The position numbers were made by a program, and so were the translations under genes. Below the pieces are notes generated by a model. It did no database searches. It saw only the letters and a program-made list of their open reading frames with translations, and was not told the DNA's origin. A stretch of 64,000 bases of DNA from Gammaproteobacteria bacterium (GTDB lineage: Bacteria; Pseudomonadota; Gammaproteobacteria; Pseudomonadales; Azotimanducaceae): NCBI GenBank assembly GCA_018666555.1, contig JABIZD010000079.1, forward strand, positions 1 to 64,000, in the 5' to 3' direction. Of this stretch, positions 1 through 8,085 are shown one piece after another; within the stretch, counting starts at the first letter, position 1; each line of letters opens with the position of its first letter.

Positions 1-92
1 AGATATCTTGCTTTCAGATATCTTGCTTTCAGATATCTTGCTTTCAGATATCTTGGCTTTCAGATATCTTGGCTTTCAGATATCTTGGCTTT
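1..92. repeat. Short tandem array, 15-16 bp unit x6, cut by window edge
   Basis: Six head-to-tail copies are visible. The first three are 15 bp (AGATATCTTGCTTTC); the next three carry an extra G (AGATATCTTGGCTTTC, the last lacking its final C). Every copy holds the perfect 8-bp palindrome AGATATCT. The array begins at base 1, so its true length is unknown. It ends about 310 bp before the SDR gene and I see no gene inside it. Confidence 0.95.
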
Positions 93-401
93 AAAGGTTA
101 ACTACTTTAGCATCGAGCCTTACATGGGTTTGTTGCAGTGTCAATGATTGCTGAGAAAGGTGTTGATAGCTCGAGTATTTGGAAAGGGTTAATGACTGGC
201 TAGGCCAGAGAATCAGTTGAATACCTGATGCTGCGCAGCCGGAACCGGTTTTAGGGTTACAATGGCAGGACGTAGAGCTTATTTTGAGGGTGACCGCTTG
301 CAAATGCGTCGATCGCTAGTCAATAAGGTCCAAAATTGGTGAGCACCTGTGCAGTTTGGGTTGTCAGGGGCGGCCTCAGTAAAAAGTAAAAGGTAGGAAT
401 A
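93..401. other. Intergenic leader of the SDR gene
   Basis: No coding region is supported here. Short open frames on the minus strand have no ribosome binding site and no recognisable product. A promoter for the SDR-NUDIX pair presumably lies here, but I cannot point to a convincing -35/-10 pair. The ribosome binding site just before the SDR gene is AGGTAGGAAT (391-400). Confidence 0.5.
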
Positions 402-1103
402 ATGAGTAAAGGTAGAGTTGTTATTGTAACTGGAGCTGCGGGTGCACTGGGTCAGGCAGTGGTCAGTCACTTTGCAGAGCTGGGCGATCGTGTGGCGGTT
501 CTTGATTATAGTGATGACATCCTTAAAGCGGCGTTTCCCGATACGACAGAAAATACGCTCCTGGTGGCTTGTGATCTTACCGAGCGTGCATCATGTAGCG
601 ATGCAGTCAGTCAGGTTCATTCAACCTGGTCCCGCATCGACGTGCTGTGTAATGTGGCAGGAGGATTTATGATGGGAGAGGCGGTGCACCAGACCAGTGA
701 CGAGACATGGGCTGCTTTGTTTGATCTGAATACAAGATCTATCATCCATATGGCGGCAGAAGTCGTACCGCTGATGCAGCAACAAGGTGGCGGTAAAGTT
801 GTTAATGTGTCGGCTAAGGCAGCGTTGTCCGGCTTGGCTAATATGGGCGCTTATCTTGCCTCGAAATCCGCAGTCATACGCCTGACCGAGAGTATGTCAC
901 AAGAGCTGCGGCATGCTTCGATAAATGTGAATTGTATATTGCCCGGTACCATTGACACGCCGCGTAATCGGACTGATATGCCGGATGCAGATCATGATAA
1001 ATGGGTGCCTCCATCGGACCTGGCAGAGGTGATTGGGTTTCTGGCATCTGATGCAGCCTCGGCTGTACACGGTGCCAGTATTCCTGTAGAAGGATTGAGC
1101 TGA
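402..1103 (+). CDS. SDR family NAD(P)-dependent oxidoreductase
   Basis: A classical short-chain dehydrogenase/reductase of 233 aa, the usual length for the class, cytoplasmic with no signal peptide. Seen: the Rossmann nucleotide-binding motif TGAAGALG (residues 10-17), D59 in the CDL turn, NVAG at 84-87 (a variant of NNAG), catalytic Ser around 137, and the YxxxK pair Y151/K155. The family oxidises or reduces hydroxyl and keto groups; the substrate cannot be read from the sequence. The next gene, a NUDIX hydrolase, starts one base after this stop codon, so the two are almost certainly translationally coupled. The start ATG has an AGGTAGG ribosome binding site. Confidence 0.93.
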   Translation: MSKGRVVIVTGAAGALGQAVVSHFAELGDRVAVLDYSDDILKAAFPDTTENTLLVACDLTERASCSDAVSQVHSTWSRIDVLCNVAGGFMMGEAVHQTSDETWAALFDLNTRSIIHMAAEVVPLMQQQGGGKVVNVSAKAALSGLANMGAYLASKSAVIRLTESMSQELRHASINVNCILPGTIDTPRNRTDMPDADHDKWVPPSDLAEVIGFLASDAASAVHGASIPVEGLS

Positions 1104-1104
1104 A

Positions 1105-1665
1105 ATGAGTGAGGATTCTAAAACGGTTAAAGCCTGGACCCGTATAGGCTCAGAGATGATTGCAGATTGTCGTGTTCTGAAGGTGCAACAGACTCGGTCT
1201 ATTTCGCCCCTTACCCAAAAGGAACATGCCTTTTACGTGTTTGACACGGTGGATTGGGTTAATGTGCTGCCGATCACTACCCAGGACGAAGTGGTTTTTG
1301 TAAAACAATATCGCCATGGCAGTGATGCTCTATCTCTGGAAATTCCTGGCGGTATGGTGGATGAAGGAGAACTACCCATTGTTGCCGCGGCTCGTGAATG
1401 TTTGGAAGAAAGCGGCTTCAAGGCCAGTGGATTGACTTCTCTGGGTGTACTCAACCCTAATCCTGCTATTTTCAATAACTATTTGCATACCTATCTTGCT
1501 ACCGGGGTTACTCAGGTAGGTTCGATTCAGAATACTGCCACCGAAGAGACCGTGGTGGAACTCATACCGGTGTCAGATCTGCAGGAGCTTCTCGTCAGTG
1601 GTGCCATCGATCATGCTCTTGTTGCGGCCACCCTCTGGCGTTATTTGTATTTTCGTCAAGGTTAG
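1105..1665 (+). CDS. NUDIX hydrolase, ADP-ribose pyrophosphatase type
   Basis: 186 aa. A complete Nudix box spans about residues 83-105: G, five residues, E89, seven residues, R97-E98, then LEE and SGF. All metal-binding glutamates are present, so it should be active. The upstream beta-strand pattern (VVFVKQYRHG) and overall size match ADP-sugar pyrophosphatases of the NudF/ADPRase group, which hydrolyse ADP-ribose and related nucleotide sugars. That sub-assignment is inference. The gene starts one base after the SDR stop, implying a two-gene operon. The stop is TAG, followed eight codons later by an in-frame TGA. Confidence 0.9.
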   Translation: MSEDSKTVKAWTRIGSEMIADCRVLKVQQTRSISPLTQKEHAFYVFDTVDWVNVLPITTQDEVVFVKQYRHGSDALSLEIPGGMVDEGELPIVAAARECLEESGFKASGLTSLGVLNPNPAIFNNYLHTYLATGVTQVGSIQNTATEETVVELIPVSDLQELLVSGAIDHALVAATLWRYLYFRQG

Positions 1666-1711
1666 GTGATCGGCTCGGCTTTGCGGTGATGATATTGCCT
1701 TTCACGTTTAA

Positions 1712-1756
1712 CCTTTTAACAGGTAGCCTTTTAACAGGTAGCCTTTTAACAGATAG
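1712..1756. repeat. 15-bp tandem repeat x3
   Basis: Three contiguous 15-bp units: CCTTTTAACAGGTAG twice, then CCTTTTAACAGATAG with a single change. The array lies in the convergent gap between the NUDIX gene and the Bax-like gene. It shares its period, but not its sequence, with the arrays at 1-92 and 22164-22268. Confidence 0.93.
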
Positions 1757-1758
1757 CC

Positions 1759-1950
1759 TCAGATTATAATGTCAGGGGCATCTGCGCAGTCCTCAGCTGT
1801 TTTACCTTTCAGCAGATCCTGATCCAGATCAATAGCACGGTTTTCGCTTGCCCCGGTAGGACAGCTTTTGACTATCACGGACCCGCGCTTACTCAGATGC
1901 ACCTTGGCGGTCGTCCAGGCCAGGCGGGAGTGAAATTGGGCTATAAAATC
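1759..1950 (-). pseudogene. In-frame open extension after the TAG stop of the Bax-like gene
   Basis: Directly after the TAG (1951-1953) of the glucosaminidase gene, the same frame stays open for 63 codons and ends at TGA (1759-1761). The predicted peptide (begins DFIAQFHSRL, ends CADAPDIII) has a balanced composition and a bias to purines in codon position 1, as expected of coding sequence. It has no ATG. It could be a former C-terminal tail cut off by a nonsense mutation, a readthrough extension, or chance. I do not recognise it. Confidence 0.35.
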
Positions 1951-2766
1951 CTAAACGCTGTGTGGTTTAGAGAACGCTTCGAGTTGATTGGTGAGAATCA
2001 TTCGCTGAATGTCTCTGACGTAGTCAATACCTCTGGATGAATAAGCAATTAAGCCCTCGGCTAACAGAGGTCCTCTCAGTGGTGCACGCAAGTCACGCTG
2101 GGTCATTCTCAATTTTCTTAGTGAGCTATAGGCTTTATGGGTATTTAAATTGAGCATATAGCCACCAACGCCGTCACCAACGCTCGGATACCGCTTTACC
2201 TCATGCGTCGCAGATTCGCTTCTCTGGCGCGGTTTTAAGCCACAACCGGGGGAGTAGCACCAGATGCCAAAGAAATTGTTAGCGTCGACGGCAAATCTTG
2301 AAGTACCCCAGGCACTCTCGTTCGCAGCTTGCGCCAGAACCAGAGAGGCAGGAATGGCATCGACGCGTGCCAGCAACGCGACCCAGGCAGAGTCTTCTGG
2401 GTTGATACTTGACGGTGTTGCATGGCGATACTTTTTGGAAATATCCTTTAACTGCTGTTGCTGCTGGATGGCGAGAAAACCCAGTTGGGTTAACTGGTCG
2501 TGAAAGCTAAACAGCAACTGTCGTTCTTTGCCGATGGCCTGATTTGCCTTTCTTACCTGGGGTAACAGGTAGTTAAAAAAAGCAGCCTTTTTCTGTTGCG
2601 CGTCGTTGATGTTGCGAAAATCAGGTCGCTGGTTATCAGACTCTGCAAGAGTCGGCGTGCTAATACCGCTAGTGTCTATAGCTATTCCGTCGAGACTTGT
2701 GTGGGTGTCAGCAAAAGTGGATTGCAGCGTGAGCAGCAGTCCAATGTAAACTATTTTCCATGGCAT
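1951..2766 (-). CDS. Exported glucosaminidase-domain protein, Bax-like
   Basis: A peptidoglycan hydrolase-type protein of 271 aa from the ATG at 2766; an in-frame TTG lies three codons upstream. The N-terminus has a signal peptide (hydrophobic YIGLLLTLQST followed by FADTH). The C-terminal half carries the glucosaminidase domain: the presumed catalytic Glu is in ANESAWG at about residue 150, followed by NNFFGIW and a CYSPGC pair typical of the Bax family. Members cleave beta-N-acetylglucosaminyl bonds or act as cell-wall remodelling factors in the periplasm. The gene stands alone, convergent with the NUDIX gene. The stop is TAG with a long open extension behind it, noted separately. Confidence 0.88.
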   Translation of the reverse strand: MPWKIVYIGLLLTLQSTFADTHTSLDGIAIDTSGISTPTLAESDNQRPDFRNINDAQQKKAAFFNYLLPQVRKANQAIGKERQLLFSFHDQLTQLGFLAIQQQQQLKDISKKYRHATPSSINPEDSAWVALLARVDAIPASLVLAQAANESAWGTSRFAVDANNFFGIWCYSPGCGLKPRQRSESATHEVKRYPSVGDGVGGYMLNLNTHKAYSSLRKLRMTQRDLRAPLRGPLLAEGLIAYSSRGIDYVRDIQRMILTNQLEAFSKPHSV

Positions 2767-3146
2767 AGTGGTCAACTAAAACTGAATTATTGGCGATTCT
2801 ATCCATTATTTCTTCATTTTCAAGAAATAAAATCATTATTTTTTCACTTAATATTCTTCTGATACTCAAGAAAATCGACCTTGAGGGCAGTAAAAGTCCT
2901 CTTATGGTCTCTTCGAAAGCGGTTCAGTGCATCGTGTTATCAGGTCCATTCGTTAACAAGGGATCTCTTCGGCTAGCAGTAACAGGGGCGGGGTTCCACA
3001 TGGTAAAGCGACTAACTATTTGTCCCGGCGCCGGTAGCCAATAAGATGGGTCGTGACAGTTACTGCTAAGCCAGGTCATTAATAGAGCGTTGGTTATATT
3101 TGGATTAGCAGTTTTTGGATGTTAAGTTCTGACTCACCGGTAATCA
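2767..3146. other. Divergent intergenic region
   Basis: About 380 bp between the Bax-like gene (minus) and the small hypothetical gene (plus). The first 110 bp are AT-rich, the rest is of average composition. It must contain promoters for both directions. I see no strong hairpin, repeat or recognised operator. Confidence 0.5.
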
Positions 3147-3167
3147 ATGACCACTTCAGGGGCAGTT

Positions 3168-3458
3168 ATGGAAAGGCAAAAGGTTTTGGTGCTCTATTTG
3201 ACCAGTTCTGCGCTTGATGCCAGGGTGATCGGCTGGGCTCAGTATGACGGCAGCAACCAGCAAAAGCACATGGCAGGAGATTCCCAGACACCTCCTTATA
3301 CTAGTGGATTAGAAGCACTGCAAGACGGTTGGAGGCTGATTCAGGCCAGTCCATTACTGAGCCACACACCGGGTAGTGAATTTAAAACGGATTACCTCAA
3401 ATACGAATTTTTCTTTGAAAAATTGGTATCTGTAAATGGATCAGCGAATGCTGATTAA
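3168..3458 (+). CDS. Small conserved-looking hypothetical protein
   Basis: 96 aa from the ATG at 3168, which has AGGGGC seven bases upstream; an ATG at 3147 would add seven residues but has no ribosome binding site. The protein is cytoplasmic with no membrane segment. It has two likely strand segments (VLVLYLTSS, DARVIGWAQYDG) and an alpha-helical middle (YTSGLEALQDGWRLIQAS) ending in YLKYEFFFEKLV. The pattern resembles small proteobacterial proteins of unknown function, but I cannot name the family. Its 3' end overlaps the first codons of the phytanoyl-CoA dioxygenase gene, so the two are likely co-translated. Confidence 0.65.
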   Translation: MERQKVLVLYLTSSALDARVIGWAQYDGSNQQKHMAGDSQTPPYTSGLEALQDGWRLIQASPLLSHTPGSEFKTDYLKYEFFFEKLVSVNGSANAD

Positions 3459-4365
3459 TAGCATGGACATGGCTCATTTTGTGGCGAGAGGCTTTTTACG
3501 TCTGGATGCAGTGGTGCCGCGGGAGATCAATCAGGCTTTTTTAGCGGCGTTGAATCTACTAGAAGCGGATCGTCAAGCGCTTCCAGCATCTCATTTGAGC
3601 AAGCTGATGGAACTCGAAATCATCCCGGAAGTTCCTCCAGGCACAAAGTTAGAGAAAGTTTATGTTACTGGTTCTCCTCTAGACAGAATGCTGAAATTGC
3701 CAGAAGTTTCTGGTGCGATTGAAAGCTTAATAGGTAAGGATCCCGTGTTTGATCATCATTTTCTGCACTTGGCTTTTCCTGAGGCCGCTTTTAAAAACAA
3801 TCCAGAGCGACATGTCAGCCAGCATTTGCATCAGGATTCGACCATTGACCCCAGAAAAACATTTGATATCCAGGTCTTTTATTTTCCTCATGCTGTTACT
3901 GCTGTAATGGGAGGAACTCGCTTTTTGCCGGGTTCTCATTTCAGAATTGTCAGTGAAGCGGCTATTTCGCGATATCAGAATATCCTCGGCCAGGAGTCTG
4001 TTGTCTGTCCAGCTGGGAGTGTCCTTATAATGCATATGGGTATGTGGCATGGGGCGGGGTTAAATCAATCTGAGCATTTAAGAACTCTTTTCAAAATTCG
4101 ACTTTGCCCAACTGAGCATCAGGAAAGGTTGTGGGACTGCACAGACCTTACCCAGGATCATTTCAGGCAGCATCCAACCTTTTGGACCCGTAATCAAAAA
4201 AAAGATCCCGTTCAGCAGGTTCTGATGAAACAGGAGCCCTGGTATGAAGCCGATACCGGTCGATTGGAATTAATGAATCGAATCCGGTGCTGGCGGCTTT
4301 TATTGGGTGATGCCGGTTTCGATATAGACTATTGGCTAACTCGTATCGAAAATGAAATAAAGTAG
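3436..4365 (+). CDS. Phytanoyl-CoA dioxygenase family oxygenase (PhyH-1)
   Basis: 309 aa, a non-heme Fe(II)/2-oxoglutarate oxygenase. The iron facial triad is complete: H132-x-D134 in LHQDST and H205 in MWHGAG, with R216 placed to hold 2-oxoglutarate. Family members hydroxylate lipids, CoA esters or small natural products; the substrate is not predictable. Alternative ATG codons at residues 5, 10 and 12 could be the real start. The last (MAHFVARGF) lies just after the upstream gene's stop, while the longest start overlaps it by 23 bases. It is convergent with the acyl-CoA dehydrogenase pair, 33 bp away. Stop TAG. Confidence 0.88.
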   Translation: MDQRMLINSMDMAHFVARGFLRLDAVVPREINQAFLAALNLLEADRQALPASHLSKLMELEIIPEVPPGTKLEKVYVTGSPLDRMLKLPEVSGAIESLIGKDPVFDHHFLHLAFPEAAFKNNPERHVSQHLHQDSTIDPRKTFDIQVFYFPHAVTAVMGGTRFLPGSHFRIVSEAAISRYQNILGQESVVCPAGSVLIMHMGMWHGAGLNQSEHLRTLFKIRLCPTEHQERLWDCTDLTQDHFRQHPTFWTRNQKKDPVQQVLMKQEPWYEADTGRLELMNRIRCWRLLLGDAGFDIDYWLTRIENEIK

Positions 4366-4398
4366 TTCGTTATACTTCTTTGCAGGGCAGGGCTTAAG

Positions 4399-5565
4399 TT
4401 AATCTTTGGGCAACCCAAGAATTCTTTCGGCGATGATATTTTTTTGGATATTAGGCGTTCCTCCCCCGATTACAACGGTTGGCCAGTTAAGTGAATCAGT
4501 CGCCCAGTATCCGGTGCGGACAGCATCCTCCTGGTTTCGAAGCTGCAAACCCGCTTCGCCTAGTTTTTCCACGGCAAAGTCGCCCATTTCAACTTCAAGT
4601 TCAGCCCGATGCAGCTTGTTTACTGAAGTTTCGCTACTGAGCGGCTCACCTTTTATCTGTTTGGTCAGATACCGTAATCCGTTCAGGCGCATGGCTTCTA
4701 TTTTTGCTTCGAATCTACCTAGGGTTCGACGAATTTTTTTATCGGTAATAGCTGCTTGCCCGTTCCATTTCGAAGTGGATAAAAGGTCCGTCAGTTTTTC
4801 CAGCTTGGTGTATAAACCAGCAACCTCACCTATACTTGACCGTTCGTTAGCCAGTGAGGATATGGTGACTGCCCAGCCATTGCCTTCCTCACCTAGCCTG
4901 TTTTTTATAGGCACCCGGACATTGTCGAAGAAGATTTGGGCAAAGACTTTCCCGCCAGCCATGTTTTCTATGGGCTTGATATCGATGCCCTGAGTCGAAA
5001 GGTCGACCAGTAATGCGGTTATGCCATCATGTTTGTTGTCTGTTTCCCCAAAGTTATCGGTTCTCACCAACATGGAAATCCAACTGGCAAAAGGCGCGAG
5101 ACTAGTCCAGATCTTGGTACCATTTATGATATATTCATCTCTATCGCGGGTTGCTTTGCATTGCAAGGCGGCAAGATCACTGCCGACATTGGGTTCGGAA
5201 TAACCCGTGCACCAATGGTACTTGCTGTCCAGTATGTCTGGTAAGAAGCGCTCTTTTTGTTCTTCAGTGCCATATTGAATGATACCGGGTCCAACCCAGG
5301 CTAATCCCATCATGCAAGTTCCAAGGGGTGGTGCCTTTCTTGCCGACATTTCTTCCTTGAGGATCACCTGTTCCATTATATTTCCGCCACCACCGCCCAC
5401 TGATTTTGGCCAGCTGAAGCCGACCCAGCGTTTTTCACGCACCTTCTTCAGCCAGTGTTTCATGAAGACGGGCCCTTTATCCGTTGCAGCGGGCAGGTTT
5501 TCATCTAGAAACTGTCGAACCTCTGAACGGAAGTTCTGTTCTGACTGGGTATATTCAAAATCCAT
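4399..5565 (-). CDS. Acyl-CoA dehydrogenase, subunit-like partner A
   Basis: 388 aa flavoprotein dehydrogenase forming the alpha,beta double bond in acyl-CoA. Seen: TGYSEPNVGSD (FAD/substrate-binding loop), the central motif YIINGTKIWTS, and a C-terminal VIGGGTPNIQ followed by NIIAERILGLP. The residue that is the catalytic Glu in many homologues (IEGGTSE in the third dehydrogenase of this window) is Gly here, so the base must come from elsewhere, as in several FadE branches. It lies one base downstream of a second acyl-CoA dehydrogenase of different type. Adjacent unlike pairs of this kind form heteromeric enzymes in sterol side-chain degradation; that role here is inference. Confidence 0.92.
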   Translation of the reverse strand: MDFEYTQSEQNFRSEVRQFLDENLPAATDKGPVFMKHWLKKVREKRWVGFSWPKSVGGGGGNIMEQVILKEEMSARKAPPLGTCMMGLAWVGPGIIQYGTEEQKERFLPDILDSKYHWCTGYSEPNVGSDLAALQCKATRDRDEYIINGTKIWTSLAPFASWISMLVRTDNFGETDNKHDGITALLVDLSTQGIDIKPIENMAGGKVFAQIFFDNVRVPIKNRLGEEGNGWAVTISSLANERSSIGEVAGLYTKLEKLTDLLSTSKWNGQAAITDKKIRRTLGRFEAKIEAMRLNGLRYLTKQIKGEPLSSETSVNKLHRAELEVEMGDFAVEKLGEAGLQLRNQEDAVRTGYWATDSLNWPTVVIGGGTPNIQKNIIAERILGLPKD

Positions 5566-5566
5566 G

Positions 5567-6688
5567 CTAGATTCCTTGAGAGTTCTGCTTTTGTTCGATT
5601 ATTTTTTCGTAATGAAAGTCAGCGTTACCGAAGCTGGCCCGACTCCACTTTGATCGCTTTAGATATAACTGGATGTCATATTCCTGAGTAAAGCCGATGG
5701 CACCATGGAGCTGCACCGCATCTATGCCAATGGCAGCAAACGCGTCACTGGCGAAAGCTTTGGCTAGGGAGGCGGACCTGGAAAGTTCTTCTGCTGAGTC
5801 TGTGATAGTCCAGGCGGCATAGTAAACCAGAGATTTGAAGGATTCGATATCCACATACATTTCTGCGAGGCGATGTTTCACTCCCTGGTATTTTCCGATG
5901 GCATGGCCAAATTGAATTCTGTCCTGAGCGTAAGTGGTCGTTATGGCCAGAACAGCCTCGGCAGCACCGATCATTTCGGCTGCGACGCCGACAGCACCGA
6001 TATCAAACAGCCGATTTATTTGATGTTCGCTGACCTTAAAGCGCGGCGCATTACTAATGTCCAGGTTATCGAAAGTTAGTTTGCCTGTTCTTTTGGTGAA
6101 ATCCATGGTTGCCGAATGGCTGCGTTCTAGGCTTGGATCATTTGCATCCAGTAAAGCCAGGTAAAAATCTTGGGCTTGCCGGTAGGCTACCAGGAAATAA
6201 TCAGCACTACCGCAGTCATGTACAAATGGCTTCGACCCGCTAAGAAATACCCCCTCGCCAGTGGTAATTGCTTCTAGAGAAATATTGTCTACATGCGGAT
6301 CACCTGGTCGATCAAGCAGGGCGAGGCTGCCCTTGATTTTCCCTTCGGCAATTCCGGGCAATAGTGTTTTTTGGGTATGACTATCAGTAATATCAATCAG
6401 GGCAGCAGTAAAACAAAGGGTAGAGAGGTAAGGGCCTGGATAGAGCGAACGGCCCATTTCCTCAAGAACCACAACAAGATCGACCCAGTTGAGTCCCACA
6501 CCACCGTCACTCTCATTAATGATTAAACCTAACCAACCGAGTTCAGCCATCTGCTGCCAGTGCCCTTGTTCGTAACCCTGAGCTGATTTCATGATGCGGC
6601 GGACCTCTGGTAGCGCGCAATTATCGTCAAGAAACCGTCTGACCTGGTCCCTTAGTAGTTCCTGTTCTGGTGTAAATCCGAAATTCAT
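5567..6688 (-). CDS. Acyl-CoA dehydrogenase, subunit-like partner B
   Basis: 373 aa acyl-CoA dehydrogenase homologue. Seen: N-terminal helical domain (LLRDQVRRFLDDN), the middle beta domain, and the C-terminal flavin-contact motif DRIQFGHAIGKYQGVKHRLA, then LHGAIGFTQEYDIQLYLKR. It lacks the GGTSE-type C-terminus, which is usual for the shorter partner of paired FadE enzymes. Its TAG stop is one base before the start of the 388-aa dehydrogenase, so the two are translationally coupled. A NUDT19-like hydrolase lies about 290 bp upstream on the same strand. The probable substrate class is branched or cyclic acyl-CoA; this is inference from the pairing. Confidence 0.9.
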   Translation of the reverse strand: MNFGFTPEQELLRDQVRRFLDDNCALPEVRRIMKSAQGYEQGHWQQMAELGWLGLIINESDGGVGLNWVDLVVVLEEMGRSLYPGPYLSTLCFTAALIDITDSHTQKTLLPGIAEGKIKGSLALLDRPGDPHVDNISLEAITTGEGVFLSGSKPFVHDCGSADYFLVAYRQAQDFYLALLDANDPSLERSHSATMDFTKRTGKLTFDNLDISNAPRFKVSEHQINRLFDIGAVGVAAEMIGAAEAVLAITTTYAQDRIQFGHAIGKYQGVKHRLAEMYVDIESFKSLVYYAAWTITDSAEELSRSASLAKAFASDAFAAIGIDAVQLHGAIGFTQEYDIQLYLKRSKWSRASFGNADFHYEKIIEQKQNSQGI

Positions 6689-6977
6689 GGCTTGTTTATC
6701 TCTTTGGCAAAGCTATAGAAGGCCCCTTGCAGAAGTCAGCATAGGATTAGTGAATAATAGTACCGGCACTCGTCATTAATTTACTGGCGTTGGTTTACCT
6801 GCTTTGAGGCAGGGGTATTTTTGTAACGTTATAACAGGCTGAATCAGACCGATCAAATGTGCATTCCTGAATGGCCAAACAGACATTGAAACCACTTAGT
6901 GATCACGCTCGGTCGGTTATAAAATCAGCTGAATTTTCACCTAGTTTGAAGCCAGCTTGGTCAGGCTTTGTCCGCAT

Positions 6978-7823
6978 TTAGTTCTTACCTGGACGAAGCC
7001 TTATCCACCCCGTTTCGATGTCCTCATTGGCCTTATCATAACCCTGCTCACCCGGTAGTAATAGATTCCCATGGGTGGTGTCGACTCTGACGCGTTGGTA
7101 GCTTAGATCCTGTGAGACAGCTCTGAGCACCGCTTGGGTCGATGTAAAGGCGGCTAAATTGCGTACCATACGTAGAGTGGGTGACATTAGAACCATTTTT
7201 TCCTGTTCACAGGCGGTAAGGATGTCGTTAGGTCGCATCCAGTCTGATTTAACGAGTTCACCATCATCGTGGATAGGGATCTGGTTATTCGGCATCGCAG
7301 CAATAAAAAATCGGGCATCAAAACGTTTTGGGGATCCCAGTGGTGTGATCCATCTGGCCACTGGGTGTAGCGATGAAAAGGCGGGTGTCAGCCTCTCTTG
7401 TCTGAGAATATCAGCAAAACTAGTTTTCTGGTCGTTTAATTTCTGTCTCAGGGAGTCGAAATGAGCGCGAGTTAAATCGTCGGAAAAGTTGATGAGGTGC
7501 TGTTCATTATCTCGAAAACTAAACAAGATACCTGACTCTTCGAAACTTTCTCTTATTGCTGCTATGTAGAAGGCCAGGCTGTTGGTATTGGTTTCTGAAA
7601 GTAAACTACCCGGGTCTTCTGACTCGTTCACGTCAGTATGATCGAGGTTGATTTGGTTATCTTCAGGGTCTACAGCACCTCCTGGGAAGACCCACATACC
7701 ACCAGCAAAAACAGTTTTTGCATGCCGCTTGAGCATGAATATCTGCAGATCAGGACGGTCTGCAATCAGCATGACTGTTGCTGCAGGTTTTATTGGTACA
7801 AGATGGGGGTCGAAGTCACTCAC
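6978..7823 (-). CDS. NUDIX hydrolase, NUDT19/RP2-like (CoA diphosphatase candidate)
   Basis: 281 aa. The Nudix box is split: it begins FPGGAVDPE near residue 47 and resumes with RESFEESGI near residue 91, with an acidic/polar insertion of roughly 40 residues between. A long insertion at this place is characteristic of the eukaryotic peroxisomal CoA diphosphatase NUDT19 (RP2) and its bacterial relatives. The N-terminal PAATVMLIADRP and the FAGGMWVFPGG segment also fit. All metal-binding glutamates of the second half are retained. A CoA or acyl-CoA hydrolysing role fits its place upstream of two acyl-CoA dehydrogenases, but specificity is inferred. No signal peptide. Confidence 0.85.
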   Translation of the reverse strand: MSDFDPHLVPIKPAATVMLIADRPDLQIFMLKRHAKTVFAGGMWVFPGGAVDPEDNQINLDHTDVNESEDPGSLLSETNTNSLAFYIAAIRESFEESGILFSFRDNEQHLINFSDDLTRAHFDSLRQKLNDQKTSFADILRQERLTPAFSSLHPVARWITPLGSPKRFDARFFIAAMPNNQIPIHDDGELVKSDWMRPNDILTACEQEKMVLMSPTLRMVRNLAAFTSTQAVLRAVSQDLSYQRVRVDTTHGNLLLPGEQGYDKANEDIETGWIRLRPGKN

Positions 7824-8085
7824 TGGCTATAAAGTAACATGATTTTCTGATTTATTTCTACAAAAACATGATGACAATATAGATTCTGTTTTTGTTGATG
7901 GCACTGTCGTTATCAGGTTTGCCGGGGGAACTCCTATGACTCAATGCCGGTAAAATTCTGAAGACCCAGTCATCACACCATGCTTGAGATTTATTGGTTG
8001 AAAAGACACCTCGAAATTGCAGGCAGCACAAGGCCCGTTTAGTGGCGATGGCCGGTGCGTGGTAATAGTAACTGGTATTGTTCGT
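7824..8085. other. Intergenic, upstream of the NUDIX gene
   Basis: No gene is supported. An 81-codon minus-strand frame (7858-8103) covers most of it but has a Cys/Trp-rich, low-complexity product, no ribosome binding site, and runs into the tandem array, so I leave it out. The promoter of the NUDT19-like gene must lie here. Confidence 0.45.

Noticed and set aside
4366-4494. Open frame after the TAG of PhyH-1
   Set aside because: It runs 42 codons but overlaps the convergent dehydrogenase gene, so the openness is explained by antisense coding sequence.
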